Source of the DNA: Fusobacteriaceae bacterium
GTDB taxonomy: Bacteria > Fusobacteriota > Fusobacteriia > Fusobacteriales > Fusobacteriaceae
DNA length: 59,013 bases
Reading direction: 5' to 3'
NCBI GenBank assembly: GCA_017984315.1
Contig: JAGNZR010000004.1
Span: forward strand, 1-59,013
Shown here one piece after another: positions 16,931-25,479 of this stretch. The notes below the pieces were generated by a model that ran no database searches, was not told the DNA's origin, and was given only the letters and a program-made list of their open reading frames with translations. Positions within the stretch are counted from its first letter, which is position 1. Each line of letters begins with the position of its first letter. The translations under genes and the position numbers were made by a program.

Positions 16931-16990
16931 AAAGAGACTTTAGTCTTAAAAGTGTAATCTAAAATTCTACTTTTAAGTAAGTCTCTTTTT
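16931..16990. terminator. bidirectional terminator between deacetylase gene and ribBA
   Basis: A long imperfect hairpin: AAAGAGACTT and TTAAAAGT on the left pair with ACTTTTAA and AAGTCTCTTT on the right, flanked by A-rich and T-rich tracts, so it works for both convergent units. Confidence 0.85.
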
Positions 16991-16994
16991 CTTT

Positions 16995-18200
16995 TTATTT
17001 TTTTTCTAGTTTTAACATATGATTAAGTCTTTCTTTTTTTGTCTTTAAATATTTATAGTTAATATCATTACTCTCTTGTTCTATCGAAATTCTGTTAGAT
17101 ACTTGAACCCCATATTTTTTAAGACCGTTTATTTTTCTATGATTATTTGTCATAAGTTCTACAGATTTTACTCCTAAAGCTTTTAACATCTGGCTCGCTA
17201 TATAATAATCTCTTAAATCCTCTTCAAAACCTAACTCTAAGTTTGCATCTACTGTATCTGCTCCTTCTTGTTGAAGTTTATATGCTCTGATTTTATTAAT
17301 AAGTCCTATCCCTCTACCCTCTTGTCTTAAATATAGCAGAATACCACTTCCATGCTGATTAATTTTTGATAAAGCTTCATCTAACTGCCCGCCACAATCG
17401 CATTTTAACGACCCTAATACATCCCCTGTTAAACACTCAGAATGTACTCTTGTCAGAACATTTTCTTTCCCAAAAACATCCCCTTTTACTAATGCTACAT
17501 GCTCTTTTTTATCATAAGGGTTTTCAAAACCAATTATTCTAAAATCTCCATATTTTGTAGGTAAAACAGCTTCTGCTGCTATTACAGTCTGCAGTTCCAC
17601 TCTTTTTCTATATTCAACTAATGCTTCTATTGTTATCATTTTAAGATTATGCTTTTCACAATAGCCAACAAGATCTGGCACTCTCGCCATTTCGCCATCC
17701 TCTTTTAAAATTTCACAGATAACCCCTATTGGCGCAAACCCAGCTAATTTAGCCAAATCAACAGCAGCCTCTGTGTGCCCTTCTCTTTCTAATACTCCAT
17801 TTTTTTTTGCTATTAATGGAAATATGTGTCCTGGTCTTCTAAACTCTGACTCATGTTTAGCAAAAACTGCAATATCTTTTATTGTTTTTAACCTATCGCT
17901 TACTGATATACCTGTTGTCGTTCCCTCTAGAGAATCTACAGAAACTGTAAATGCAGTACCATGAGCATCAGTATTGTTATGAACCATTTGAGAAAAATTC
18001 AACTCTCTTCCTCTTTTTTCACACATTGGGACACAAATTAAACCTCTTCCCTCTTTTGTCATGAAATTGATTGAGTCATATGTAATGTTTTCAGCTACTC
18101 CTATTAAATCTCCCTCATTCTCTCTCTTCTCGTTATCTACAACCACTATAAGCTTTCCACATTTTAAGTCTTCTAGTGCCTCTTCTATAGTATGAAACAT
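16995..18200 (-). CDS. ribBA: bifunctional DHBP synthase / GTP cyclohydrolase II
   Basis: 401 aa. The N-terminal half (1 to about 200) is RibB, which makes 3,4-dihydroxy-2-butanone 4-phosphate from ribulose 5-phosphate: VVVDNEKRENEGDL, MTKEGRGLICVPM, RRPGHIFPL and REGHTEAAVDLAKLAG. The C-terminal half is RibA, which opens GTP: RVHSECLTGDVLGSLKCDCG supplies the zinc cysteines and LRQEGRGIGL the active-site loop. The usual TNNPxKI reads TNNHRKI here. The ATG at 18200 directly follows GGAGG; a GTG four codons upstream overlaps that site. It is the last gene of the riboflavin operon. Confidence 0.96.
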   Translation of the reverse strand: MFHTIEEALEDLKCGKLIVVVDNEKRENEGDLIGVAENITYDSINFMTKEGRGLICVPMCEKRGRELNFSQMVHNNTDAHGTAFTVSVDSLEGTTTGISVSDRLKTIKDIAVFAKHESEFRRPGHIFPLIAKKNGVLEREGHTEAAVDLAKLAGFAPIGVICEILKEDGEMARVPDLVGYCEKHNLKMITIEALVEYRKRVELQTVIAAEAVLPTKYGDFRIIGFENPYDKKEHVALVKGDVFGKENVLTRVHSECLTGDVLGSLKCDCGGQLDEALSKINQHGSGILLYLRQEGRGIGLINKIRAYKLQQEGADTVDANLELGFEEDLRDYYIASQMLKALGVKSVELMTNNHRKINGLKKYGVQVSNRISIEQESNDINYKYLKTKKERLNHMLKLEKK

Positions 18201-18248
18201 TTCATCCTCCACTTTTTAAAAATTATATCCCAATATATACATAATAAA

Positions 18249-18920
18249 CTATAAGAAACCATTTTCCAATAAAAATTTTTTATTTATTTTACTGCTCTCT
18301 TTTATATTATCTTTTGAATAACAATCTTCAGTGCTATATAGACTGCTTTTTTCAATAAATTTACCTATTATATCTGTCTCTATATTAACTAAATCACCTA
18401 TTTTATTTATCCCTAAAGTTATCATCTTTTGTGTATGTGGAATTATAGAAACTGAAAAATTATTTTTTTCAACAGCTGATATTGTTAGGCTCGCTCCGTC
18501 AATTGTGACTCTGCCTTTTTCAATAATATATTTTGAATATCTACTTGGAATCTCTATTGTATAAATTTTTGAAAACCCGTCATTTTTTATCTTTATAATT
18601 TTACCTTGGCACTCCACATCCCCAGTTACTAAATGCCCTCCTAAAGGTGTATTTAGTGTCAGTGATTTTTCTAAATTAACTTTATTTCCCATTTTAAGTG
18701 ATTTTAACCCACTTCTATCTAAAGATTCATTCATTACATCAGCTACATAAAAATCTTTTCCTAATTCAACAACAGTTAAGCATACTCCACTTGTAGCTAT
18801 GCTATCCCCTATTTTTGCATCTAATATTACTTTTTTGCAATTTACTTTAAGTTTAACCCCTTTAGAGCTATGTTTTATATAAGAAACTGTTCCCATCTCT
18901 TCTATTAATCCAGTAAACAT
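18249..18920 (-). CDS. ribE: riboflavin synthase, alpha chain
   Basis: 223 aa. It joins two 6,7-dimethyl-8-ribityllumazine molecules into riboflavin. Two lumazine-binding repeats are seen: MFTGLIEEMGTVSYI with GDSIATSGVCLTVVE, then TPLGGHLVTGDVECQGKI with VTIDGASLTISAVE. The C-terminal 25 residues after IGKFIEK are a Ser/Lys-rich tail beyond the usual end. The ATG at 18920 lies inside the end of ribD (16-base overlap), so the two genes are coupled. Some nomenclatures call this gene ribC. Confidence 0.95.
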   Translation of the reverse strand: MFTGLIEEMGTVSYIKHSSKGVKLKVNCKKVILDAKIGDSIATSGVCLTVVELGKDFYVADVMNESLDRSGLKSLKMGNKVNLEKSLTLNTPLGGHLVTGDVECQGKIIKIKNDGFSKIYTIEIPSRYSKYIIEKGRVTIDGASLTISAVEKNNFSVSIIPHTQKMITLGINKIGDLVNIETDIIGKFIEKSSLYSTEDCYSKDNIKESSKINKKFLLENGFL

Positions 18921-20089
18921 CCTTCACCTCTGTTAAAATCAAACTCCACACCTATATTGTCACCATAAATATTATATTTCACATTTTTTAATTCTATACA
19001 CTGACTTATTTTCTCTTTTGAAAATCCACCGATAAAAGAGATCCCCTCTTTGTCACCCAATATTTTAGGAGCGATAAATATCTCACCTGCATCTATCAGT
19101 TCCTCTTTAAAAAACTGAGAAATAATATTTTCTCCACCCTCTACAAGTATAGCATCAATTCCTAACTTCCCTAACTCTACTAAAATCTCTTTCATATTAA
19201 ATCTATCCCCTTTAAAAGTAATAAATTTAATTCCGTATTCTATGTTTAATCTATTATATTTCTCTTTTTTTTCTAAATTTAATGAATTCCCATCCCACTT
19301 GTTTTCATTAGATGTTATGATAATTGTTTTAAAATCACTATTTTCAGAAATAATTTTATAATCTTCAGGTATTTCTAATTTTGAATCAAAGATTATCCTG
19401 TAAGGATTTCTTCCACATTCTAATGCTGTTTTCAGTTGAGGATTGTCATTAATAACTGTGTTTTTCCCAACCATAATCCCCATAAACTTATCTCTGTAAT
19501 ATTGAACTTTTTCTCTAGCTTTAGAATTTGTAATCCATTTAGATGAACCGTTTTTTGTAGCAATTTTCCCATCTAATGTAATTGCACATTTTAAAAATAT
19601 ATAAGGAATCTGCTCTTTAATATATTTAAAAAATATCTTGTTTATTTCACGGCACTGAGAATCTAAAACACCTGTTTGAACATCTATTCCTGCATCTTGA
19701 ATCATTTTTATCCCATTACCTGATACTTTAGGATTAGGATCGATACAACCAACAACACATCTTTTTATATTATTTTTTATAATTAAATCTGCACAAGGGG
19801 GTGTTTTACCAAAGTGTGAACATGGTTCTAAAGTTACATAGATTGTAGCATCCTCTAATGAGTTACTTTTCCCTTGAGCTATTAAATTATTTTTAGCGTT
19901 CTCTATAGCATTTACTTCAGCATGAGGTCCACCGTAAAATTCATGATACCCCTTTCCGATAATCTGTTCCTCTATTACAACAACTGCTCCTACTAAAGGG
20001 TTAGGATTTACTTTTCCTACCCCTTTCATAGCCTCATTTATTGCAACTTTCATAAACTCAATATCTTTATTTTTTCTTTCTATAGCCAT
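18905..20089 (-). CDS. ribD: bifunctional pyrimidine deaminase/reductase
   Basis: 394 aa. The N-terminal deaminase domain has the zinc site HAEVNAI and EPCSHFGKTPPCADLI (His, two Cys). The C-terminal reductase domain (from about 150) shows KCAITLDGKIATKNGSSKWI, GIMVGKNTVINDNPQL and VEGGENIISQFF. It catalyses the second and third steps after GTP opening. It starts 3 bases after ribH ends and overlaps ribE by 16 bases. Confidence 0.95.
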   Translation of the reverse strand: MAIERKNKDIEFMKVAINEAMKGVGKVNPNPLVGAVVVIEEQIIGKGYHEFYGGPHAEVNAIENAKNNLIAQGKSNSLEDATIYVTLEPCSHFGKTPPCADLIIKNNIKRCVVGCIDPNPKVSGNGIKMIQDAGIDVQTGVLDSQCREINKIFFKYIKEQIPYIFLKCAITLDGKIATKNGSSKWITNSKAREKVQYYRDKFMGIMVGKNTVINDNPQLKTALECGRNPYRIIFDSKLEIPEDYKIISENSDFKTIIITSNENKWDGNSLNLEKKEKYNRLNIEYGIKFITFKGDRFNMKEILVELGKLGIDAILVEGGENIISQFFKEELIDAGEIFIAPKILGDKEGISFIGGFSKEKISQCIELKNVKYNIYGDNIGVEFDFNRGEGCLLD

Positions 20090-20092
20090 AAA

Positions 20093-20557
20093 TTAAAACC
20101 CTTTTATTAAATTTACCATTTCGATTGCTCCAACTGCAACATCAAACCCTTTATTTCCTGCTTTAGTTCCTGCTCTTTCTATCGCTTCTTCTATGCTATT
20201 TACAGTTAAAACTCCAAACATAATTGGAATCCCTAATTCCATAGAAGCTGATGCCACACCTTTTGATACCTCTGCACATACATAATCAAAATGAGGTGTT
20301 GCACCACGGATAACTGCACCTAATGTTATTACAGCATCGTATTTACCACACATTGCCATTTTTTTTGCCACTAGTGGAATCTCATATGCTCCTGGAACCC
20401 ACGCTATTTCTATATTCTCCTCTGGAACTTCATGTCTTTTTAATCCGTCTATCGCTCCACCTAACAATTTTGAAACTATAAATTCATTAAATCTTGCACA
20501 AACTATCCCAACTTTTATCTCTTTTCCTGAAAAATTACCTTCATAAACTTTTATCAT
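20093..20557 (-). CDS. ribH: 6,7-dimethyl-8-ribityllumazine synthase
   Basis: 154 aa, standard length. It condenses DHBP with the ribityl-pyrimidine. Motifs: [52 protein letters not shown] (catalytic His in the last) and [20 protein letters not shown]. It is the first gene of the riboflavin operon, immediately downstream of the FMN riboswitch, with GGAGG before the ATG. Order ribH-ribD-ribE-ribBA differs from the ribD-ribE-ribBA-ribH order of Bacillus. Confidence 0.96.
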   Translation of the reverse strand: MIKVYEGNFSGKEIKVGIVCARFNEFIVSKLLGGAIDGLKRHEVPEENIEIAWVPGAYEIPLVAKKMAMCGKYDAVITLGAVIRGATPHFDYVCAEVSKGVASASMELGIPIMFGVLTVNSIEEAIERAGTKAGNKGFDVAVGAIEMVNLIKGF

Positions 20558-20605
20558 CTTTACTCCTCCATCTTAATTTAAATTCTTTTAGAATAAAATA
20601 GTGGC

Positions 20606-20635
20606 AAATAAAAATACCCCAATTACTTGGGGTAT
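20606..20635 (-). terminator. FMN-riboswitch terminator
   Basis: Minus strand ATACCCC (20635-20629), 8-base loop, GGGGTAT (20620-20614), then TTTTATTT. It lies between the FMN aptamer and the ribH ribosome site, so it is the likely expression platform. Confidence 0.85.
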
Positions 20636-20751
20636 AAGTTCATGATTAATAAATTATAATAGTTTTTACATCCTTAAATTTAAAGAATGAATTTTTAAAT
20701 GATTTTAAAAAATATATCATTTTAAAAAATAAAAACTATATATAACCATTA

Positions 20752-20873
20752 ATACCTCTCTCATCCAGACTATACTGTCGGTACTGGAATCTCACCAGTT
20801 CAAGTTCGAAAACCTCGCGGACTATGACCGCCGGTAGGGAATTGTTCAATAACTCACCCTGCCCCGAAGTAAA
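20752..20873 (-). promoter_or_regulatory. FMN riboswitch (RFN element) aptamer
   Basis: On the minus strand the conserved RFN blocks are all present: GGGGCAGGGTGA, then TTCCCTACCGGCGGTCATAG, GTCCGCGAG, GAACTGGTGAGATTCCAG, ACCGACAGTATAGTC and GGATGAGAG. Helix P1 can form between TACTTC (20871-20866) and GAGGTA. It binds flavin mononucleotide and shuts off the riboflavin operon. The 481-base stretch 20558-21038 holds this aptamer, its terminator and two divergent promoters, with an AT-rich linker (20640-20750) containing weak hairpins; I see no gene in it. Confidence 0.97.
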
Positions 20874-20895
20874 TAATATCTTATTCTTTTGCTAT

Positions 20896-20925
20896 AGTAT
20901 ATATGAAACTGTTTATTAATGTCAA
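20896..20925 (-). promoter_or_regulatory. promoter of the riboflavin operon
   Basis: Minus strand TTGACA (20925-20920), 18-base spacer, TATACT (20901-20896), placed just upstream of the FMN aptamer. Confidence 0.75.
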
Positions 20926-20963
20926 CTATTAATTTAATTTTTTTTACCTCTATGCATTTTCAA

Positions 20964-20992
20964 TTGACAATTTTATGTATTTCTAATAAAAT
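20964..20992 (+). promoter_or_regulatory. promoter of speD-speE
   Basis: TTGACA (20964-20969), 17-base spacer, TAAAAT (20987-20992), 46 bases before the speD start. It diverges from the riboflavin promoter. Confidence 0.65.
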
Positions 20993-21038
20993 AACGTGTA
21001 AATTTAATTTTTATACTATAATATAAGGGGGCTTTCAA

Positions 21039-21449
21039 TTGAAATTAGAGACTTTAGGAAGGCATATACTTGTAGAATTTTATAACTGCAACGAGGAGAT
21101 AATGAAAGATCCTATTTTAATAGAAAAATTTATGAACGAAGCTGCAAAAAGAGCAAACGCAACAATTATTAACTCCGTTTTTCATCACTTTAACCCTTAT
21201 GGTGTTTCTGGTGCTGTTATTATATCTGAATCACATTTAGCAATTCATACTTGGCCAGAATATGGTTATGCTGCTGTGGATGTTTTCACATGTGGGGATA
21301 AGATAAACCCTTGGGTTGCTTTTGATTATTTAGAAAAAAGTTTTGAAGCAGATAGAAGTGAATCAGTTGAACTGCCAAGAGGGATGGTTGAAAAGATAAA
21401 AAAATATTACCCTACAAAGTTAGATAAAGTTACATTTAAACCAGAATAA
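21039..21449 (+). CDS. speD: S-adenosylmethionine decarboxylase proenzyme
   Basis: 136 aa, bacterial class 1B type (speH-like length). It makes decarboxylated SAM, the aminopropyl donor for spermidine. The self-cleavage site is in SESHLAIHTWPEYGYAA: the bond before Ser is cut and Ser becomes the pyruvoyl group. The conserved VDVFTCGD follows. The start is TTG at 21039, 7 bases after a run of G (GGGGG); no ATG is in frame at the right place. speE follows after 31 bases. Confidence 0.95.
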   Translation: MKLETLGRHILVEFYNCNEEIMKDPILIEKFMNEAAKRANATIINSVFHHFNPYGVSGAVIISESHLAIHTWPEYGYAAVDVFTCGDKINPWVAFDYLEKSFEADRSESVELPRGMVEKIKKYYPTKLDKVTFKPE

Positions 21450-21480
21450 TAAAAAAATTCAATATAAAATAGGAGGGATT

Positions 21481-22329
21481 ATGCTAGATTTAATATATTC
21501 GGAAAATTGGACTAAATACACAAAATTTTCTACAAAAGTTACAAGACATATTTACAGTGAAAAGACACCTTTTCAACAGATAGACTTTTTTGATTCAGTA
21601 GAGTTTGGACGTTTTTTTACTTTAGATGGACTTATTATGGTTACAAAAAAAGATGAATTTATATATCATGATATGATTACTCATGTTGCTTTAGCCACTA
21701 ATCCTAAAATAAAAAAAGTTTTAGTTATTGGGGGAGGGGATGGAGGTACAGTTAGAGAGCTCACAAGATATAAGCATATTGAAGCGATAACTATGGTTGA
21801 AATAGATGAAAGAGTTGTTAAACTCTCACAAGAGTATTTTCCAATCACTACTACAGGGCTTAATGATCCAAGAGTTAAATTAATTTTTGGCGATGGTCTA
21901 AATTTTGTAGAAAAAGCAGATAAAGAGAGATACGATCTGATTTTAGTTGATTCTACTGACCCTATCTCTGTTGGTGAAGGACTCTTTACAACTGAATTTT
22001 ATAAGAATTGCTTTAGAGTTTTATCTAAAGATGGAATACTTATAAATCAACATGAATCACCTTATTTTGATAACTACGCCAAAGAGATGAAAAAAGCTCA
22101 TTCAAAAATTAAAAATATTTTTCCTATTTCAAAAGTCTATCAATTTCACCAACCAACATACGCTTCAGGGCATTGGTTATTCGGATTCGCTTCAAAAACT
22201 TTCGACCCTTTAAAAGATCATAAACCTGAAATTTGGGAGAGCTTTAAAATAAAAACTAAATATTATAACTCAGATTTGCATAAAGGTTGCTTTGCTTTAC
22301 CTACATATGTGCAAGATATGTTGAAATAA
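21481..22329 (+). CDS. speE: spermidine synthase
   Basis: 282 aa. It transfers the aminopropyl group from decarboxylated SAM to putrescine. Residues 1-60 form the small beta domain; the Rossmann core has VLVIGGGDGGTVREL, VEIDERVVKLSQEYFP, FGDGLNF and LILVDSTDPISVGEGLFT with the catalytic Asp, then YQFHQPTYASGHWLFGFAS. ATG is preceded by AGGAGGG. Forms an operon with speD. No ornithine or arginine decarboxylase is in the window, so putrescine must come from elsewhere. Confidence 0.96.
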   Translation: MLDLIYSENWTKYTKFSTKVTRHIYSEKTPFQQIDFFDSVEFGRFFTLDGLIMVTKKDEFIYHDMITHVALATNPKIKKVLVIGGGDGGTVRELTRYKHIEAITMVEIDERVVKLSQEYFPITTTGLNDPRVKLIFGDGLNFVEKADKERYDLILVDSTDPISVGEGLFTTEFYKNCFRVLSKDGILINQHESPYFDNYAKEMKKAHSKIKNIFPISKVYQFHQPTYASGHWLFGFASKTFDPLKDHKPEIWESFKIKTKYYNSDLHKGCFALPTYVQDMLK

Positions 22330-22384
22330 AGGAGAAAATTATTTAAGTTAAAGTGGAGTTTTTCCATTTTACAAAGGGGGGAGT

Positions 22385-22702
22385 ATGAAAGATAAGAAAT
22401 TATCTACAACGGCATTTTTAGTTCCTTACTTATTTTTAGCACTTTCATATGTTCACTTTAGAAAATCTGGTAAAATCTCTTCATTCCAAGCTGTAAAGAG
22501 TGAAAAAGCAGGTATGTTTATAGGTTTCTTAGTTTTTGCTTTAACACTTGGTTCACTAATTTTCTCAGGTATTGATATAGCTGCACCTCTTTCGGAGCAG
22601 ATGGATACTATTAAGTTGTATTATGGAGGACTAATTATGTTCCTTGCACTTGGTTATATTGTTAAATACCTTAGCAAAAAAAATGCACATATAAAAGAAT
22701 AA
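22385..22702 (+). CDS. membrane protein resembling the C-terminal end of an APC-family permease
   Basis: 105 aa with three hydrophobic segments (about 9-24, 43-62, 76-93). The order FLVPYLFLALSYVHFRKSG ... FQAVKSEKAGMFIGFLV ... IMFLALGYIVKYLSKK parallels the last three helices of the YjeM-type permease encoded next door on the other strand (LPYIFISYAYIKF ... FQVLSKNKGFGILGGWVV ... GPIIFAIISYLIVHNYERK). It has its own ribosome site (GGGGGAG) and ATG, but a full transporter needs about 400 more residues and only 55 bases separate it from speE. It is either a 3' remnant of a lost permease gene or a stand-alone small membrane protein. Confidence 0.6.
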   Translation: MKDKKLSTTAFLVPYLFLALSYVHFRKSGKISSFQAVKSEKAGMFIGFLVFALTLGSLIFSGIDIAAPLSEQMDTIKLYYGGLIMFLALGYIVKYLSKKNAHIKE

Positions 22703-22720
22703 TTTAAAGTTAATTATATA

Positions 22721-22756
22721 TAAAAAAACCACAGCTAATAAACTGTGGTTTTTTTA
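22721..22756. terminator. bidirectional terminator after the spe unit and the yjeM-like gene
   Basis: AAAAAAACCACAG (from 22722), loop, CTGTGG (22743-22748) followed by eight T. A-tract and T-tract on both sides serve both convergent units. Confidence 0.85.
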
Positions 22757-22794
22757 TTTTTCATTCTTTTATTAAAACGAATAATTATCTCTTT

Positions 22795-24336
22795 TTACTC
22801 TGCTTTATTTTTTCTTTCATAATTATGTACAATTAAGTAAGAGATAATTGCAAAGATGATTGGTCCAACTATAAACTCATCATATACACCTGGTATATTC
22901 ATCCCTAAAATTCCACCATCAGCTGCATCTAAATCCATAACTGAGAAGACGTTTCCAAATGCTACAACTAGTGTTACTACCCATCCACCTAGAATTCCAA
23001 ATCCTTTATTTTTAGAAAGTACTTGGAAAGGTTTTTCTATTGAATCATTATTTAAAAATTTAATGTATGCATAAGAGATAAATATATATGGTAATGTCAT
23101 GGCTATATTTGTCATACCTTGAAGAGTTGCAAAGAATTTAGCAGCTCCTTTTCCTCCAAATGCAACTAATGCGATCATGATAACTACGAAAGCACCTTGA
23201 ACTAAAAGAGCTTTTTTAGGAGTTTTAGTTACCTCATCATCTGCACCCATCCCTAATGGCCATAACTCTTCTGGCGTACCATCTATCATCTGCTTTAGTG
23301 GTGCATACACAAGTGTAAAGAAAGCTCCAACATATGCTAAAAACATTCCAATACCTGCAAATCTAGCAAATAACTCTTTTAAAATTTCTGGATTAGACAT
23401 ATGGAATACTTTCCCTAAAGTTAATCCTAATTGTCCAACAACAACATAAGTTACAGTAGCATAGTTAACTAAAGCTTCTCCATTAACATCTTTAGCACCC
23501 ATTACCTCTGCCCAGTTTGTAAATGTTCCAACAAAGAATACACCTAAGGCATACCCAACAGAGATTATAGCACCTGCAAAAGCTAATCCACCAATGTAAG
23601 ATTTTTTATCTTTAACAGTGTCTACTAATCCTCCACAAGCTTCCATCCCTCCAAAAGCAAATAAAGCATAAACTAAGAACCCTAAACCTGCTACTGGAGT
23701 TCCAAATTTTTCATTTGGAGATTGGAACATTGCAAAATTTGTCTCACCTAAAGTTAACCCATTAGATAATAAAACTATTACTCCACCAAGAAATAACAGT
23801 ATATTTAAAGCTATTACTGCCATACCACCGATAGATGCAACTTTTGCTACCCCTTTTATACCTTTAATTGCAACGCTAGTTGTAAAAATCATAAAACAGA
23901 TTCCTATAATTCCAAAGAATTGTGATGCTCTTAAACCTGTCCATGCCATTACATTAGCATCAGTAAATATATTTCTACCAAATAGACCAAAAGATAATGG
24001 AATCCACATATTTGTAGCTTTTCCTACCATCCATACTACATAAGAGATCCACCACATGAAAATCCCTGTAAATGCCCATTTTATTCCAACACATCTTTCC
24101 ATCCATGTATAGATTCCACCATGCGAATCTTTAAAAGCTTGTGCCATCTCTGCTATCATTAAAGAGAATGGTATGAAATAAAGAATTGCAGCAATTACAA
24201 AGTAAGGTATCGCTGAATAACCCATATTAAAGTAAGATAATGGAATATTTGCAAATCCATATACTGATGTAAAAATCATTAATGCTAGGGCTACTAGACC
24301 CATTTTGTTTTGATCGGTATGTTCGTGTCCGCTCAT
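22795..24336 (-). CDS. YjeM-type APC amino acid permease
   Basis: 513 aa with about 12 to 13 hydrophobic helices across the whole length, a normal size for the amino acid-polyamine-organocation superfamily. The N-terminus MGLVALALMIFTSVYGFANIP and GGIYTWMERCVG on helix 2-3 are characteristic of the glutamate/GABA-antiporter-like YjeM branch. It should move an amino acid or amine across the inner membrane; the substrate is not readable. AGGAGG precedes the ATG. Position next to speDE could suggest polyamine or amino acid supply, but the genes are convergent and have separate promoters. Confidence 0.88.
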   Translation of the reverse strand: MSGHEHTDQNKMGLVALALMIFTSVYGFANIPLSYFNMGYSAIPYFVIAAILYFIPFSLMIAEMAQAFKDSHGGIYTWMERCVGIKWAFTGIFMWWISYVVWMVGKATNMWIPLSFGLFGRNIFTDANVMAWTGLRASQFFGIIGICFMIFTTSVAIKGIKGVAKVASIGGMAVIALNILLFLGGVIVLLSNGLTLGETNFAMFQSPNEKFGTPVAGLGFLVYALFAFGGMEACGGLVDTVKDKKSYIGGLAFAGAIISVGYALGVFFVGTFTNWAEVMGAKDVNGEALVNYATVTYVVVGQLGLTLGKVFHMSNPEILKELFARFAGIGMFLAYVGAFFTLVYAPLKQMIDGTPEELWPLGMGADDEVTKTPKKALLVQGAFVVIMIALVAFGGKGAAKFFATLQGMTNIAMTLPYIFISYAYIKFLNNDSIEKPFQVLSKNKGFGILGGWVVTLVVAFGNVFSVMDLDAADGGILGMNIPGVYDEFIVGPIIFAIISYLIVHNYERKNKAE

Positions 24337-24382
24337 AAAAAAAACCTCCTGATATTAAATTTTTATGTTTACATAGACAATG

Positions 24383-24411
24383 ATTATATCATATTTTTCA
24401 TTTTAATACAA
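24383..24411 (-). promoter_or_regulatory. promoter of the yjeM-like gene
   Basis: Minus strand TTGTAT (24411-24406), 17-base spacer, TATAAT (24388-24383). Confidence 0.6.
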
Positions 24412-24446
24412 AATTTTTGTTCATAATTTAAACTTTTAAAACGGAA

Positions 24447-24472
24447 GAAAGCTATTCCAATGTTGGAATAGC
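24447..24472 (-). terminator. terminator after the ferredoxin-type gene
   Basis: Minus strand GCTATTCCA (24472-24464), 4-base loop, TGGAATAGC (24459-24451), then TTTCTT. It ends the unit whose last gene stops at 24503. Confidence 0.8.
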
Positions 24473-24502
24473 CCCTTCGTAATTTTTTATCTTTTTTTTA
24501 TA

Positions 24503-25363
24503 CTATACCCATTCTTCTCTTACTATTTCACCCTTAATTCCAACCATAATAAGTTTTAAAGGAATCTTTCTTTTAGCTTTAGCTACGGCTTGTTTTGCCA
24601 TTGCCAATAACCCACCGCAACAAGGAACCTCCATAATCATACAAGTGATTGTATTAAGATTGTTATTATCTATCATGCTAACTAGTTTTTCTACATATAT
24701 ATCCTGCCCATCGTCAAGTTTTGGACAAGCTATTGCTAAACTTCTGTTTTTTAAATGCTTAGAGTGAAAATCTCCTACAGCGTATGCTGTACAGTCTGCT
24801 GCAAGAAGTAAATCTGAATTTTTAAAGTATGGAGCTTGAGGCGAAACTAAGTGAAGCTGTACTGGCCACTGTGTAAGCTGAGAATCAACATTCCCTGTTG
24901 CTTCAGTTTTATTTTGTGATCCAAAACTCATCATTTTAGATCCTGGACAACCTCCACCATTACCATGTTGATGTTGATGTGATTTTGCCGCTTCTTTTGC
25001 CTCAAGTTCTAATGGATTTTGTATTCCAAACTCTTTTAATGTCTCAAGTGCAGTATTGTAAAAATCCATTGCATTGTGATCACGTAAGTGAGAAATATGT
25101 GCTTTTATTGTGTTAGCTCCAGCAGGAATGATATTATCTATCATAACCTTTCTTTCATCATACTCTTCCACTTCTTTCTTTTCAATTGTCATAGCACCCT
25201 CTGGGCAATGTCCTAAACAAGCACCTAATCCATCACAATATAAATCACTTATAAGTCTAGCTTTCCCATCAATTATCTGTAAAGCTCCTTCATGACAATT
25301 AGGAACACATAATCCACACCCTGTACATTTTTTTTCATCTATTACTACGATATCTCTTTTCAT
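24503..25363 (-). CDS. 4Fe-4S ferredoxin-domain protein
   Basis: 286 aa from ATG 25363 (GAGGTG upstream; a GTG three codons earlier overlaps that site). Residues 1-65 carry two ferredoxin-type cluster motifs, CTGCGLCVPNCHEG and CDGLGACLGHCPEG; in the second the first spacing is altered (CxxxxxC). A linker rich in His and Gly (HQHQHGNGGGCPGSKM) follows, then a domain with AADCTAYAVGDFH, IACPKLDD and MEVPCCGGLLAMAK that contains further cysteines. Proteins of this layout are common in anaerobes and are thought to take part in electron transfer, but I know of no proven function. Confidence 0.82.
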   Translation of the reverse strand: MKRDIVVIDEKKCTGCGLCVPNCHEGALQIIDGKARLISDLYCDGLGACLGHCPEGAMTIEKKEVEEYDERKVMIDNIIPAGANTIKAHISHLRDHNAMDFYNTALETLKEFGIQNPLELEAKEAAKSHQHQHGNGGGCPGSKMMSFGSQNKTEATGNVDSQLTQWPVQLHLVSPQAPYFKNSDLLLAADCTAYAVGDFHSKHLKNRSLAIACPKLDDGQDIYVEKLVSMIDNNNLNTITCMIMEVPCCGGLLAMAKQAVAKAKRKIPLKLIMVGIKGEIVREEWV

Positions 25364-25479
25364 GTAAAACACCTCTTTTTTAATTTATTTGTTTCTTTAT
25401 GAGATGATTTTAACACTATACTTCAAAAATTTATGTGACTTTTGCAACTTTTTTTAATATTTTTTTCTAATAAACTAAA

